The notes under the pieces: model-generated
Database searches by the model: none
What the model was told of the DNA's origin: nothing
Seen by the model: only the letters and a program-made list of their open reading frames with translations
Made by a program: the position numbers and the translations under genes
Source of the DNA: Alisma plantago-aquatica
Lineage: Eukaryota; Streptophyta; Magnoliopsida; Alismatales; Alismataceae
NCBI GenBank assembly: GCA_963693085.1
Contig: OY856409.1
Span: forward strand, 1,169,223,749 to 1,169,287,748
Direction: 5' to 3'
Length of the DNA stretch: 64,000 nt
Shown: piece by piece, positions 24,937 to 38,189 of the stretch
Layout: each line of letters begins with the position of its first letter
Position numbering within the stretch: position 1 is the stretch's first letter

Positions 24937-27205
24937 TGTAATGACCCTGACCTGGGTTATGAGTTAACCCTATTTGTTTTGTCTAACTAAGTTGCTTACA
25001 ACTTTAATATAATCCTCTAAGGTGTTTTTTTATCATGTGACACACTTATGTTTCAAGTTTGGTCCTGATTGAGTGTTGTTTGAGCAATGTTCCTTTGTTT
25101 TCGACCAAAGTGCAATTTACCCAAGATGAGGGGTTATATTGCAAAATGTCACATGTTGAATGTGCCTTAAGATTTTTAGCATCATAATAGAGAGAATAAT
25201 ACTAAGTTGTGGCTTGTGGAAAGCCTAAATGCCAAGTTTGATCCTGTTTGAATAATGCTAGTACCTTGTGCACCAATTTTGGTACAAATTGTAAATTTCC
25301 CAAATGTAGGGTTGATATGAAAATTACAACCTCTAGAGTGTTCCGACTTCCTATATGTATCATTAATAGGAGCGAGAATGAATGAGACACTATGTTTGAA
25401 TCATTTATGAGTGGTAGTATTCTTGGTGATGAAAAGACCAAGAAAGGGGTTGAATGTGAAACCCTAACTTGAGTTGTATCGAGTTGTAGACTTGATATGG
25501 GAGTGCCTATTGGCCAAGGAACCATAGAGGGGATCCCATATCGGTTTGTGGACTCTTGGAAAAGACCATGATGAGATAATCACCTCAATAAAGCAATATA
25601 TATTGGCTTGCAACTTTCCTTTGGAAATGTTGTACTGAATTGTGAATATAATAATAATGTGAGTGGAAGTGGCTGGCCCTAGAAGATAACCAAAGGGTAC
25701 GACCCTTATCCCTTGCATTATCCTCAAGTTTTTATTTTGCATGGCAATATAAATATGGAATGCATGCAAGTACATGTGTTAATCCATGCATGGCCATGTG
25801 GCACCTAGTAGTAGTAAGAATATGACACCTCTTACACTCTCTCCCATGAACCTCAAGGATATATACCCTTTCTTTCACCTAATAGTGAATATTTGCAACC
25901 CCTTTCACTCTCTTACTCTTTGATATCATTCTAAGAAGCAAGGAGAAAGGATGAGATCGATCCATTAAGCTTAGGTGAAGTCATGGTCATCTTCAACCTT
26001 GGTTCAAGCATGGATCTCAGTTGTGATTCTTTCGTTTCTTTTCTTCTTCACTAAGTTCTTATCTATAGTAATTCTTTTCTTATAGAGGAGTTCTGAATGA
26101 GTTTTGAACCTGTGATAGTTCATATTATACCTTGGGAACATGTAGCTTTGGAGCTTGGAGCTTTGAAGTTGTTCTTGAGGTGGGTTATATAACTTGAACC
26201 CAATCATCTTATTATTCACCACCTATCTTGCTATACTAGATGGTTTATTTTCAATTCCGAGTTTTTCTTGAATGCTTGATGAATCTATGAGTCTTAATAG
26301 TTGCCTAGATATGTTATTCATGTACTAAAATAGTTAGAACGAAGGTCTAAATCATGAAGATTATGGTATCATGACACAAAGTGATATCGGGTTCAAGCAC
26401 ACAAGCAAGCACCTCTAACCCGATATGGTCATATATATACATCACTAGCATGATATGCTTATGAGTTTATACCTCTTTGCATGATATGGAACACATCGTG
26501 AACATGATATAGTGTAAACCATATACCTTTTGCATGATATGAGGTCAAGCAAAGACCCCATGCACGATATAGTGTCAAGTACACACCTCTAATTGATATG
26601 CTAAACCCTAATTTTCAGCATCCCCATATGGGTGACACATACACACACCTCATGAATGATATGGTGATGAAAATTCACTTCATGCACGATATGGTGATGT
26701 GGTATACACCCCTTTCACGATATGAGGTCAAGCATACACATCTTTTCCCAATATGGTGTGAAGCATACACACACCTCTTTGCCCAATATAGTGTGAAGCA
26801 CACACACACCTCTATGCCCGATATGGTGTGAAGCACACACACACTTCTTTCCCTGATATGGTGTGAAGCACACACACACCTCTTTGCCCGATATGGTGTG
26901 AAGCACACACACACCTCTTTTCCCGATATGGTGTGAAGCACACACACACCTCTTGCCCGATATGGTAGGCACACATACACCTCTAAACTGATATTGGGTT
27001 AAGCATACACCTCTTGGACGATATGGTGTTGAGCACACATCTCTAAAATGATATGGTGGGTAACCCAATATACTAGATGACAAAAGTGGTAAGGTGGTTA
27101 ATACCCTAGAACATGTGATGGCTAATACACTACTATACAGTGTGGTCAATATCTTCAAGTGAGGTGAGAATGTTACATCCTTGTAGGGTGAAGGTGATAC
27201 ACCAT
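24937..27205 (+). repeat. T1 5' LTR, first part
   Basis: Runs from the LTR terminus to the insertion point of Athila-1; 27201-27205 is the ACCAT target copy. It holds a GC-poor promoter-side region and then a 35-bp tandem repeat array. Short reading frames over the array only reflect its periodicity. Confidence 0.85.
26420..27075. repeat. 35-bp minisatellite within the T1 LTR
   Basis: Unit about 35 bp, 'cccgatatggtgtgaagcac' followed by a CA run and 'cctcttt'. Units start at 26747, 26782, 26817, 26851, 26887, 26922 and 26956; more diverged units extend to either side. The array continues in degraded form after the Athila-1 insertion (55735-55870: 'gatatggtgatacc', 'gatatacacctagcccaatac'). 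Confidence 0.9.
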
Positions 27206-28180
27206 TGACCGGCCTAAATCACGTGTCCATAAGGAGCGGATTTGAAGTAGTCATACTTTTAAATTACCCGACTCTTAGGCCCCCGCAACGATGACGGGGT
27301 CCGAAGTAGAGATCGGAATCGAACCACAGGGACAAGGGTGGTAGTGTTAAGAACTCAGAATAGACACATTATACTCCGGTAAGGATAAGGTGAGGATAAA
27401 GTTCCCAAAGGGAACAACAGACGAAGATCGATAAAATAAAGGAAAACTATCTCCAACTAGAGTTATAAGGAAAATTAAGGTTTTTGGCATTTATCGGTTT
27501 TTAGGGTTTTAGCGCAACAGAACCAGAGGAGATAACACTATTTCTTTAGTAAGGAACGAAGGAGGAAAACTTCGATAAAACAAGTGGCAGCAGGAACATC
27601 CAGTACCCCTTCTCTCAAAGAGGGTACCTCTAACTAAGCACCAACACCTCTCTCAAGGTTGCTGGACTTGGGTTAGAGTGGAAAGATCACTAAAGTGACT
27701 CCGATCCCAGGTACTCTCGTACTCCCTCATCGGACCAAACACTAGAGCCACAACACCTCTCTTGAGGGAGTTGCAACGGGAAACATGATTCGATAGCTAG
27801 TCAAAACATGATCCAAGCATACAAGCTAGAGTTCAGATGCTAAACAAAGCAATCATCCAACAAAAAGGAACCAAACATAAAGCAACAGATATTTAAAACT
27901 TCTCTAATTCCATTAGCATAATCATTATATAAAGGGGTTTGGTAACATTGAATAAGTAAAGAAAGTAAATGACTGAAAAGGGAAAGATAGGTATCGCCTC
28001 CTTGATTTAGGAGATCGACAAGCAGCAGCAGATCCCTAAGGTCCCTCTAGCCCGATACCGAGCAGGAGCCTTTCCCGATATGCCTGTGTCAGGCGGCATC
28101 CCCTGTCGGGTGACACGCCATGACGGGCTGATGTATCGTTCAAGGCGCTCATGCCCGATATGGCCGTGTTGGGATGCCAC
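27206..28180 (-). repeat. Athila-1 3' LTR, distal part
   Basis: Matches 53905-54880. It ends in GCCAC (28176-28180), the target copy of Athila-2, and resumes at 40593. The part near 28060-28180 carries the cccgatat/gtgtcggg motifs typical of this LTR. Confidence 0.93.
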
Positions 28181-29932
28181 TGACCGACCTAAATTGCGCG
28201 TCCTAAAATTGGAGGCGGATTTGAGGTAGTCGAGCTTTTACATTTATAACCCAAATCCTTCTAGGCCCCCGCAACTTTGTTTACGGGGTCGAAGTAGATA
28301 TACGGGGTCAAACACAGGGACAAGGGTGGTAGTGCTGAAAACCCAGAATCGACACACTACTCTCCGGCAGGTGTAAAGAGATAATAAATTCCCAATAGGG
28401 AAACAACAAGATGTCACAAGCAAAACAAAGAAAACGATCTCCAACTGGAGCTACAAGAAAGATTTAAAGTTTTAGTCATTTAGTAGTTTTTAGGGGTTTT
28501 CATGCAACAGAAACAGAAAGATAAAACTAGAGCTAGAGCAAGGTATGAAGGATAAGACTTCAGTAAAACAAGCGATAGCAGTAACATCCTGTACCCCTCC
28601 TCTCAGAGCGGGTACCTCTAACCAAGCATCAACACCCCTCTCGAGGTTGCTGGACTTAAGTTAGAGTGGAATGTTACTGAAACAACTCCGTTCCAGGCAC
28701 TCTCGTACTCCAGAATCGGACCAAACACTAGAGCCACAACACAACTCTCGAAGTTGTTGCGACGGGAAAACATGATTCGGTAGCTAAGCGAAACGTGGTC
28801 CAAACATGCAAGCTAGAGTTCAGATATCAAACATAGCAGTCATCCAACATTTTGCACCAAGCATAGAGCAGCAAGTAATTAAGCTTTTCCATTCCCATAA
28901 ACATTAAGGGTCTTAATACATTGCATAAGTAAGGAATTAAAAAACAGAATTAAAGATAGATGTCGCCTTCTTGATGTAGAAGGACGACAGGCTACTGCGG
29001 CTCTCCAGCCCGATACCGGTCAGGGGCCTAGCCCGATACAACAGTGTCGGGCGGCACACCCTCTCAGGAGGCACACTATGACGGCCCACTGTATCGCTCA
29101 AGGACCCTGGTCGATACGCTCATGTCGGGTGGCACTCCCTCTCAGGCGGCATGCATGACGGGCGAAGCGTATCGGGTTCGATATCGTGTCGGGCATGGAG
29201 CGACGCATTCTACTGTCGGGCACTTGTGTCACTCATCCACGTTGGCCGATATCGGTCTGCAGTGTCACCCGGGATGGTCCTAAGTGAACCATCCCCTCCC
29301 TCTCGGGACGGGGAAGAGTTCACCTAGAGTTTCCCAACACGAACACTCAGGCGCGATACTTCTGCTCTCGCAGCTTCCTCCAAAGATTTGCTAAGGGTTC
29401 CGACTGTGCAAACCGTCTTTTTGGCTTCCTGTAGCTGCTATTTATATGCAGCGGTTGGGGGAAGTTATGGTGCTCGAAGCGCCACGTGTCCTCCTTATTC
29501 GAGGGTCGGTGGGCGACCGATACTGGTATCGCTCGACACATGGGTGTCGACTGTCGGTCACGTGACAGGCGGCGCCTGCCGGTGGGTGGCTGTGTCGCGC
29601 GACAAGCTTGGGTTGTCTTGGAGAATATGGCTCCCTGTCAGGTAGAAGACGTGTCGTCAGTTAGTTTCTTCTTGCACGACATCCCCTTGCTGTCAGGCAG
29701 ATGTCGTATCGGGCGTTAGGAAGGCCGATGCAGACTTGAACTTATTTGTGGGCCAGGATGGCCTTATCGTACCAAGATGAGGAAAAACTCTGCAAAAGAT
29801 GGAAATATTGGATTAAGAGCATTGCTTGGCCAATTATTGCAAAAGTACTTATAAAAGAGAGGGAAATAGCAGAAAAGGGCAGTTTTGATAACAGAATAAA
29901 GGGCAAAAACATCACAAAAATTGGTGTTATCA
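28181..29932 (-). repeat. Athila-2 3' LTR
   Basis: Pairs with 38836-40592. It ends ATTGGTGTTATCA. Contains a GC-rich stretch (28990-29280) dense in TGTCGGGC-type motifs. Short reading frames inside are not conserved as protein. Confidence 0.93.
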
Positions 29933-29948
29933 ACTCCCCCAAACTTAG
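29933..29948 (-). other. Athila-2 polypurine tract
   Basis: The minus strand reads AAGTTTGGGGGAGT directly before the TGATAACACC start of the 3' LTR. The identical arrangement exists in Athila-1 at 41448-41461. Confidence 0.85.
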
Positions 29949-31385
29949 CATTTTGATTGTCCTCAATTAATATTTAAACTTTATTTAGTGATGCTTCTTC
30001 TTCTCGGAGTAGCTTTCAATTTTAGCAAAAATATTCAGGCAATATTTGAGCAACATATCAAGATTTCATTATCATGGTATCCAAGGTTGATGAATGATCT
30101 AGACCTAGGTCTATCTAGGAAGTCAACCACGAGCTATAGTCAATATTGTCGTTATCAATATTCAAGATCAAGTATCAACCATGGGTTTAACCTATTAGGC
30201 TTAGGTCAACCAGTACAAATAGGGTGGAAGGGAAAACCTTTCCAAACTCTAAATAATCAATAGGATGAAAACTTAGAGGTAGTCAAAATAGGGATGTGAA
30301 CTAAGTTAGGGGAGTCATGAGTCAACTACCACCCTAATCTAGCATATTACCAACATTAGACATTGTCCATCGAGCTTATTCAAATAGGAAGAGTATCAAC
30401 GATCAAAGCATGTTTTACAAGGTCATAACATCAAAATTCAAGATAATAGGGCAATAATGTCAAGATTTGCAATTCTTTCCTTTCATGATCAAGGTAGTGA
30501 TACAATTTGGAAATCGAGGATTTGAATTTGACATTCGAGGAATCAGAGAATATTAGTGCAAAATCTAGTCCCATAATCATCATATCAAAATTGAGATTGC
30601 AAAAGGCATCAATAGTCAATAGGAAACTGCTTTTTGCATCATAAGTTTTACATCTTGATTTTGTGAATCCTAAATTAGTCAATTTGATAGCATAGTCATG
30701 ATGGGCATCCGCTTGGGAAAAAGAGTTTGCTTGACTATGTTGAGGTTTAATCAACAATATGGCCACATGGATATTAATCAAATCGAGACCTCATCAGTAA
30801 TGAGGTATAATGTTTAAGTCACCCTTATTTCACCAAATCATAATTTTACAGTTTACCTCAAACATAGGGAGCATGTAGTCTAATTTTGATTAAATCGGGT
30901 TTTTCATGAAGGGTCAATCATGAGTATTTCATTTCAAAGTTTTCATTGATCAAAATTGAGTTTTCATACTAAGGTCAGATCATGGTATCAACTTTCAAGA
31001 TTTAGCGATTCCCATGCTTAAGCTACCCATAATCGAGACATCATGTGGTATAAGGTCACAAGGAAGGACCACATGAGGAGATGAGAAGACTACCTAATCT
31101 TCATCTACATGGGTGGCTTAGGATTGTCCTTAAAGAAGAGATGAGATGCTAGAAGACTCTCTAAGGTTTCACAAGAGAACCTTTAGGTCCAATTCTGGAT
31201 CAATTGAGGCCAGGTAGAGCGGGGGATCTCAGCCACCGTGAAGATGGATAGGAGAAATTATGTCAGGACCCCGAGCCTAGACACCTCAATTTTCACCATT
31301 ATGGACTTTAGGGTTTCTTGGGTGTAAGAGACTTGAGGAATTAATTACTTAAAGTATATGAGAGTGTGTAAGCTCTGATACCAAC

Positions 31386-34248
31386 TGTCATGGAACCGTT
31401 CTTACCCCAATCCCAATCCCACTGCCTAGATAGTAGACAAAGGATTGAAGCGCTCGTCCCTGAGTGGCCCAATAGGATCAATCACATTGGCATATACAAT
31501 AAGAAATAAATAACTCAAAACTGGATAAATGAATAACAAACTAACCCAATATGGAGATATAACCGATTTATCTTTGTCATCAGAGTGTATGAGTGTGGAA
31601 GTGATCTTATTCAATATTCCATTTGTATTGCCTAAAATCAAGAAAATCAAGACACAATCATGCAATTGCACGGTACGCTATCAAAATCAAGTAAAACGAT
31701 TTATAACAAGATGGTATACTTGGCAAGACTTATATTCAAAGAATAACAAGCAATTTGCAAAACCAACATTTATTCAACAAGTTTTTCAAGCAATTCAAAT
31801 TTTATTACGAGTTTCCATTATGCTGTAATTCGAGAAACATGCTTATATAATTTGTGTGACTCTATTACCCCAACGCGATGGGGAAGGTCACTAGGCTCCT
31901 TCTCACCATAGGAACATAGGAGGCCAATGCACAAGTCCCACCTCCAAATGATGGGGGTTGTTGCACTCAATATCAACATTATCAACATTATCAATATCAT
32001 CATCCTTATCAATATACAGACAGTCATAATGGGCATGCAATTTATGTTTTCATGTTTTTTCAAAATATTGTATAGAAAAACAGAAGACTAATCATAGGGA
32101 ACAATAGTTCATCCAAGTAAATAGCCAAGCATACGGTCAAGAGATACATAAAAGTATCTTCAATACAATCAAGGAGGAGTTATATAAATAGCGTACCTTT
32201 CACCAAAGATTTCGAGTATGATCAATATTTGAATCAATATGTCAACCCTTTGAGTCAGATCCTAAATCATCAAGATTGGATCAAAGGTCAAGATCATGAT
32301 GTTCAGAAAGTCATGTTTTAATATTTGAGATTAGGGTTACACTTTTCCTATGTCAACCTTAGGGTTGGGTCATTCACTTATAATCAATATTCCAATATGT
32401 CCAACATTATTTCAAGTATCCAATATATATTCGAGTGTGAATGACTTACCTAGGTTTTCTAGGATTATATGTGCTAACCCTAATTATCCTGGTCAAAATG
32501 CAAGTCCAAAAATCAAGTCTTTAGATCATTTATCAAGTTATAGCATCATTGGGGTTCAAGATTAGATCAAGTTCTGATAAGTAAATTAGAGATCAACTTT
32601 TAAGTCAAAAGATCTAGATATGCCACAAGATTTAGATCAATATCAAGATTTATTCATTATCCATTATAATTAAGATTGAATAAAAATAGAACAAGATCAC
32701 TAATGATTCATTTTCAATAGTCAACTATATCAGATCTAGATTTGTATTTCAGGAAATCATTAGAGTCATATATAGGGTTTCAAAAGATTAGACATCATTA
32801 TTGTGCCATTTGATAAACTAAATAAGCAAGGTATCAAATATAGGGATATCAACGAACAACATTTGGAATCTGGTCTCAAAAGTATTTTTAAACGATCCAT
32901 TGAATTTTTCAGATCAAGATAGACTACTTATTTGTAATTTTTGGAGCTAGGATGTATTTCTTACAATTAAAACAAGATCTGGGCATTAAGATGAATATTT
33001 GACAGAGAGAGGTAAAATCACCTTCTCTGTCGAAAAAAAAGAGGGTTGTTGGATCGAGATTGGGTGGTCAGGATCGCGCCACAATGCTCGCTGGTCAGGA
33101 ACTGGTTCAAACTCTATTTGGCCAGTTTATTCTTGATTTACCAGTTCACTGGTGGTATGCTTGGACCGGGGAATTCCCCTTGAACCAGCAAGTCAGGGCT
33201 CCTGTCCTCTACGCTCTAGCTTCACCCCGCGATCCCAAAAAGGAGGCGGAGGTGCTCACCGGTGTGGATGGGCTTTGGGAGCAGTAGGGACCGAGCAAGG
33301 CCACGAGGAAGTCGTCCCAGCTTGCCTTGACTTCTCGGAGGTGGTGGTGATTGCAGATCGAGGTGAGAGGGCAACCAGCGTAGTTGCCCAGAGGGGCCTA
33401 TGCGGAAGCACTGCTATGGAAACAGGAGGTCGGGGAGGAAACAGGGTGCACTCGAGACCAAGAAAGGCCACGAAAACAAGGGTACCTCCTACGGAGTGAT
33501 GAGGGGAATCCATTTTCAGGGGTTTTATAGCATTAGGACTAGGATTTTAGGGCAGACCGAGATCTAGATGTAGCCCAGCCACCGGAGTGAAAAAGGAAAG
33601 AAAAGAACTCATTTTGGCAGTGCAACAATGTGAGGAACCCAGTAAAAATAGGGTTGGTTGAGTTCGAAATCATGAGGTGCACATTCCCTCTCATTTAGAA
33701 TTTTGAATTGTGTTTGTTTATGGCTGATTGCGCCTTTAGGGTCGCAATTACTCCTCCCCGCAATCAGCGGGAGGTTGAAGATAGGTTAGTGGCCGTGAGA
33801 TCGGGCCCCGATCCGTGTGGGGTGATCTAAGGGCTGGGGTTCGCCCCCAAGGTGAGCCCTGGATCACTGACTTGGAATAGCCAAAGAAAAAGGCAATAAT
33901 AAAGGGATTTTGAGCACAAAACTTCCAAAATTCATAGAAAATCGTAGGAATGTCCAAATGACCTCAAATTTGGACCAAAGCTTCAAAATAATGTGTAGAA
34001 TATCTAGAAAATGTTTGAGAATAAAAAGACAAAGTTTGATTGACCAATTTGATTCTTTGGACAAAGTGATGCATGAATCCAATTTGACGTGTTATAATGT
34101 GTATAAAAACTACATTGGTCACCATATCTTAGATTTGAGTCTTAATAATGATTATGAAGACAAGAAAAATAATTTGAGACCATGAGAGAATATAATGATG
34201 TCAAAAGAGTAATTATCTCATTATTTTGCTAAAATCCACTTTGTCACA
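31386..34248 (-). repeat. Element L LTR1 (full length)
   Basis: Starts TGTCATGGAACC and ends CTTTGTCACA on the plus strand. It serves both as 3' LTR of the 34249-36450 interior and as 5' LTR of the truncated interior on its left. A GC-rich segment (33040-33500) lies in the part missing from LTR2. Reading frames there show no known domain. Confidence 0.88.
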
Positions 34249-36450
34249 TCCTTCCCTCCTTAAAAAGGAATTTTGTCCCCAAAATTCAAAAACATCCTTA
34301 GAATTAGTACTTATTCAAAAACTAGATCATATCCTAAAATATTGGTGTATCCTCAACTATATAATCAAAATCATGTCCTCAAAGTTTAAGTATCATGTCC
34401 TCAAAGTTTAAGTAGTGCAAACATCATAATTGAGATTCCATGTTCCACTTCATAACCAACTTGGTACTAACATTATTTCATCATCGAGCAATTGAGTATC
34501 AACACATATATTGTCCAAAGTCATTATATGAGTCACAAATATGGAAAGCATCCTATTGATCACAAATTTGGATATATCATATTTTAGGTCAAACAAAAAG
34601 ATATCCTGAATCAAGTGTGCAAGGTGACTTTCAATCCCAAAATCTCAGGGTCTTAGCTTCTACGTTGGCCTAGGTGGGTTATATATCCATGATTTGAGAT
34701 TTTATAGTTCAACATTTTGAGACAACATCATATCATCATTTTGAGCTCAAAATAAATGGGAAGGTCCCACCCTAGTCCTAATGAGAGCAAAACCCTAAGT
34801 CATAAATCAAGAGAGTCAATATAGTCATCATTTCAAAATTTTCAGGATTTGGGATTTTGAAGTCATTAGTCATATATCTCAATGTCCAAATAGTGTGATC
34901 ATAGGATTTGTATCATTATTGAGATTTGATAATCGTGAGTCACAATTCTATAATCAAAATCAAGAGTCAAGATTTTAGACACCAAAAGTCATAGATCCAA
35001 AATTTGATCATATGTATAAATATTTTAAAGCTAGGGTTTATATTCCTGTTTAGACCTTAGGGGAGATCACTCATCTATATTCAATCTTAGCAACAATATT
35101 CAGGCAATATTTGAGCAACATATCAAGATTTCATTATCATGGTATCCAAGGTTGATGAATGATCTAGACCTAGGTCTATCTAGGAAGTCAACCACCAGCT
35201 ATAGTCAATATTTTCGTTATCAATATTCAAGATCGAGTATCAACCATGAGTTTAACCTATTAGGCTTAGGTCAACCAGTCCAAATAGGGTGGAAGGGAAT
35301 ACCTTTCCAAACTCTAAATAATCAATAAGATGAAAACTTAGAGGTAGTCAAAATAGGGATGTGACCTAAGTTAGGGGAGTCATGAGTCAACTACCACCCT
35401 AATCTAGCATATTACCAACATTAGTCATTGTCCATCGAGCTTATTCAAATAGGAAGAGTATCAATGATCAAAGCATGTTTTACAAGGTCATAACATCAAA
35501 ATTCAAGATAATAGGGCAATAATGTCAAGATTTGCAATTCTTTCCTTTCATGATCAAGGTAGTGATAAAATTTGGAAATCGAGGATTTGAATTTGACATT
35601 CAAGGAATCAGAGAATATTAGTGCAAAATCTAGTCCCATAATCATCATATCAAAATCGAGATTGCAAAAGGCATCAATAGTCAATAGGAAACTGCTTTTT
35701 GCATCATAGGTTTTACATCTTGATTTTGTGAATCCTAAATTAGTCAATTTGATAGCATAGTCATGATGGGCATCCACTTGGGAAAAAGAGTTTACTTGAC
35801 TATGTTGAGGTTTAATCAACAATATGGCCACATGGATATTAATCAAATTGAGACCTCATCAGTAATGAGGTATAATGTTTAAGTCACCCTTATTTCACCA
35901 AATCATAATTTTACAGTTTACCTCAAACATAGGGAGCATGTAGTCTAATTTTGATTAAATCGGGTTTTTCATGAAGGGTCAAGCATGAGTATTTCATTTC
36001 AAAGTTTTCATTGATCAAAATTGAGTTTTCATACTAAGGTCAGATCATGGTATCAACTTTCAAGATTTAGCGATTCCCATGCTTAAGCTACCCATAATCG
36101 AGACATCATGTGGTATAAGGTCACAAGGAAGGACCACATGAGGAGATGAGAAGACTACCTAATCTTCATCTACATGGGTGGATTAGGATTGTCCTTAAAG
36201 AAGAGATGAGATGCTAGAAGACTCTCTAAGGTTTCACAAGAGAACCTTTAGGTCCAGTTCTGGATCCATTGAGGCCAGGTAGAGCGGGGGATCTCAGCCA
36301 CAGTGAAGACGGATAGGAGAAATTATGTCAGGACCCCGAGCCTAGACACCTCAATTTTCACCATTTTGGACTTTAGGGTTTCTTGGGTGTAAGAGACTTG
36401 AGGAATTATTTACTTAAAGTATATGAGAGTGTGTAAGCTCTGATACCAAC
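34249..36450 (-). other. Element L interior, non-coding
   Basis: About 2.2 kb between the purine tract and the primer site, AT-rich, with no recognisable retroelement protein. A 116-codon minus-strand frame (35496-35846) recurs at 30431-30781. The two copies differ at six bases, five of which change the amino acid, which does not suggest selection for protein. Confidence 0.75.
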
Positions 36451-38189
36451 AGTCACAGAACCGTTCTTACCCCAATCCCAATCCGACTGCCTAGACAGTA
36501 GAAAAAGGATTGAAGCGCCCGTCCCTGAGTGGCCCAATAGGATCAATCACACTGGCATATACAATTAGAAATAAATAACTCAAAACTGGATAAATGAATA
36601 ACAAACTAACCCAATATGGATATATAACCAATTTATCTTTGTCATCAGAGTGTATGAGTGCGGAAGCGATCGTATTCAATATTCCATTTGTATTGCCTAA
36701 AATCAAGAAAATCAAGACACAATCATGCAATTGCACGGTACGCTATCAAAATCAAGTAAAACGATTTATAACAAGATAGTATACTTGGCAGGACTTATAT
36801 TCAAAGAATAACAAGCAATTTGCAAAACCAACATTTATTCAACAAGTTTTTCAAGCAAGTCGAATTTATTACGAGTTCCCATTATGCTGTAATTCGAGAA
36901 ACATGCTTATATAATTTGTGTGACTCTATTACCCCAACACGATGGGGAAGGTCACTAGGCTCCTTCTCACCATAGGAACATAGGAGGCCAATGCACAAGT
37001 CCCACCTCTAAATGAGGGGGGTTGTTGCACTCAATATCAACATTATCAACATTATCAATATCATCATCCTTATCAATATACGGGCAGTCATAATGGGCAT
37101 GCAATTTATGTTTTCATGTTTTTTCAAAATATTGTATAGAAAAACAGAAGACTAATCATAGGGAATAGTAGTTCATCCAAGTAAATAGCCAAGCACACGG
37201 TCAAGAGATACATAAAAGTATCTTCAATACAATCAAGGAGGAGTTATATAAATAGCGTACCTTTCACCAAAGATTTCGAGTATGATCAATATTTGAATCA
37301 ATATGTCAACCCTTTGAGTCAGATCCTAAATCATAAAGATTGGATCAAAGGTCAAGATCACGATGTTCAGAAAGTCATGTTTTAATATTTGAGATTAGGG
37401 TTACACTTTTCCTATGTCAACCTTAGGGTTGGGTCATTCACTTATAATCAATATTCCAATATGTCCAACATTATTTCAAGTATCCAATATATATTCGAGT
37501 GTGAATGACTTACCTAGGTTTTCTAGGATTACATGTGCTAACCCTAATTATCCTGGTCAAAATGCAAGTCCAAAAATCAAGTCTTTAGATCATTTATCAA
37601 GTTATAAATCATGAGGTGCACATTCCCTCTCATTTAGAATTTTGAATTGTGTTTGTTTATGGCCGATTGCGCCTTTGGGGTCGCAATTACTCCTCCCCGC
37701 AATCAGCGGGAGGTTGAAGACAGGTTAGTGGCCATGAGATCGGGCCCTGATCCGTGTGGGGCTGATCTAAGGGCTGGGGTTCGCCCCCCAAGGTGAGCCC
37801 TGGATCGCTGACTTGGAATAGCCAAAGAAAAAGGCAATAATAAAGGGATTTTGAGCACAAAACTTCCAAAATTCATAGAAAATTGTAGGAATGTCCAAAT
37901 GACCTCAAATTTGGATCAAAGCTTCAAATTAATGTTTAGAATATCTAGAAAATGTTTAAGAATCAAAAGACAAAGTGTGATTGACCAATTTGATTCTTTG
38001 GACAAAGTGATGCATGAATCTAATTTGACGTGTTATAATGTGTATAAAAACTACATTGGTCACCATATCTTGGATTTGAGTCTTAATAATGATTATGAAG
38101 ACAAGAAAAATAATTTGAGACCATGAGAGAATATAATGAGGTCAAAAGAGTAATTATCTCATTATTTTGCTAAAATCCACTTTGTCACA
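36451..38189 (-). repeat. Element L LTR2 with internal deletion
   Basis: Same ends as LTR1 apart from TG changed to AG at 36451. It is collinear with LTR1 except for the loss of the 32543-33667 equivalent, at a junction with almost no shared bases. Confidence 0.88.

Larger units (their letters stand above)
30015..38189 (-). mobile_element. Non-coding LTR element 'L' in a tandem LTR-sharing array
   Basis: Order on the plus strand: truncated interior (30015-31385), LTR1 (31386-34248, 2863 bp), interior (34249-36450, 2202 bp), LTR2 (36451-38189). The LTRs end TGTGACAAAGTGG (minus strand) and are bounded by a purine tract (34249-34262) and by primer sites at 31371-31385 and 36436-36450 with TTGGTATCAGAGCTTAC, matching initiator tRNA-Met. 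LTR2 lacks 1125 bp present in LTR1 (32543-33667); adding it gives 2864 bp, equal to LTR1. The 30015-31385 interior repeats 35080-36450. No gag or pol is recognisable, so it is LARD-like and non-autonomous. The array replaced most of Athila-2. Confidence 0.85.

Noticed and set aside
26740..26990. CRISPR-like regular array
   Set aside because: Units are contiguous 35-bp repeats without unique spacers, inside a plant LTR.
26675..27158. 101- and 147-codon Cys-rich repeat proteins
   Set aside because: They are translations of the 35-bp minisatellite, open only because the 35-bp period cycles through frames without stops.
33060..33513. Overlapping frames of 75-115 codons in the GC-rich part of LTR1
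   Set aside because: They exist in only one LTR, overlap on both strands and show no known domain; GC richness alone explains them.
30431..35846. 116-codon minus-strand reading frame present twice (30431-30781 and 35496-35846) as a possible conserved gene
   Set aside because: The copies lie in duplicated element L interior. They differ at six bases, five of them changing the amino acid, so identity reflects recent duplication rather than protein selection.
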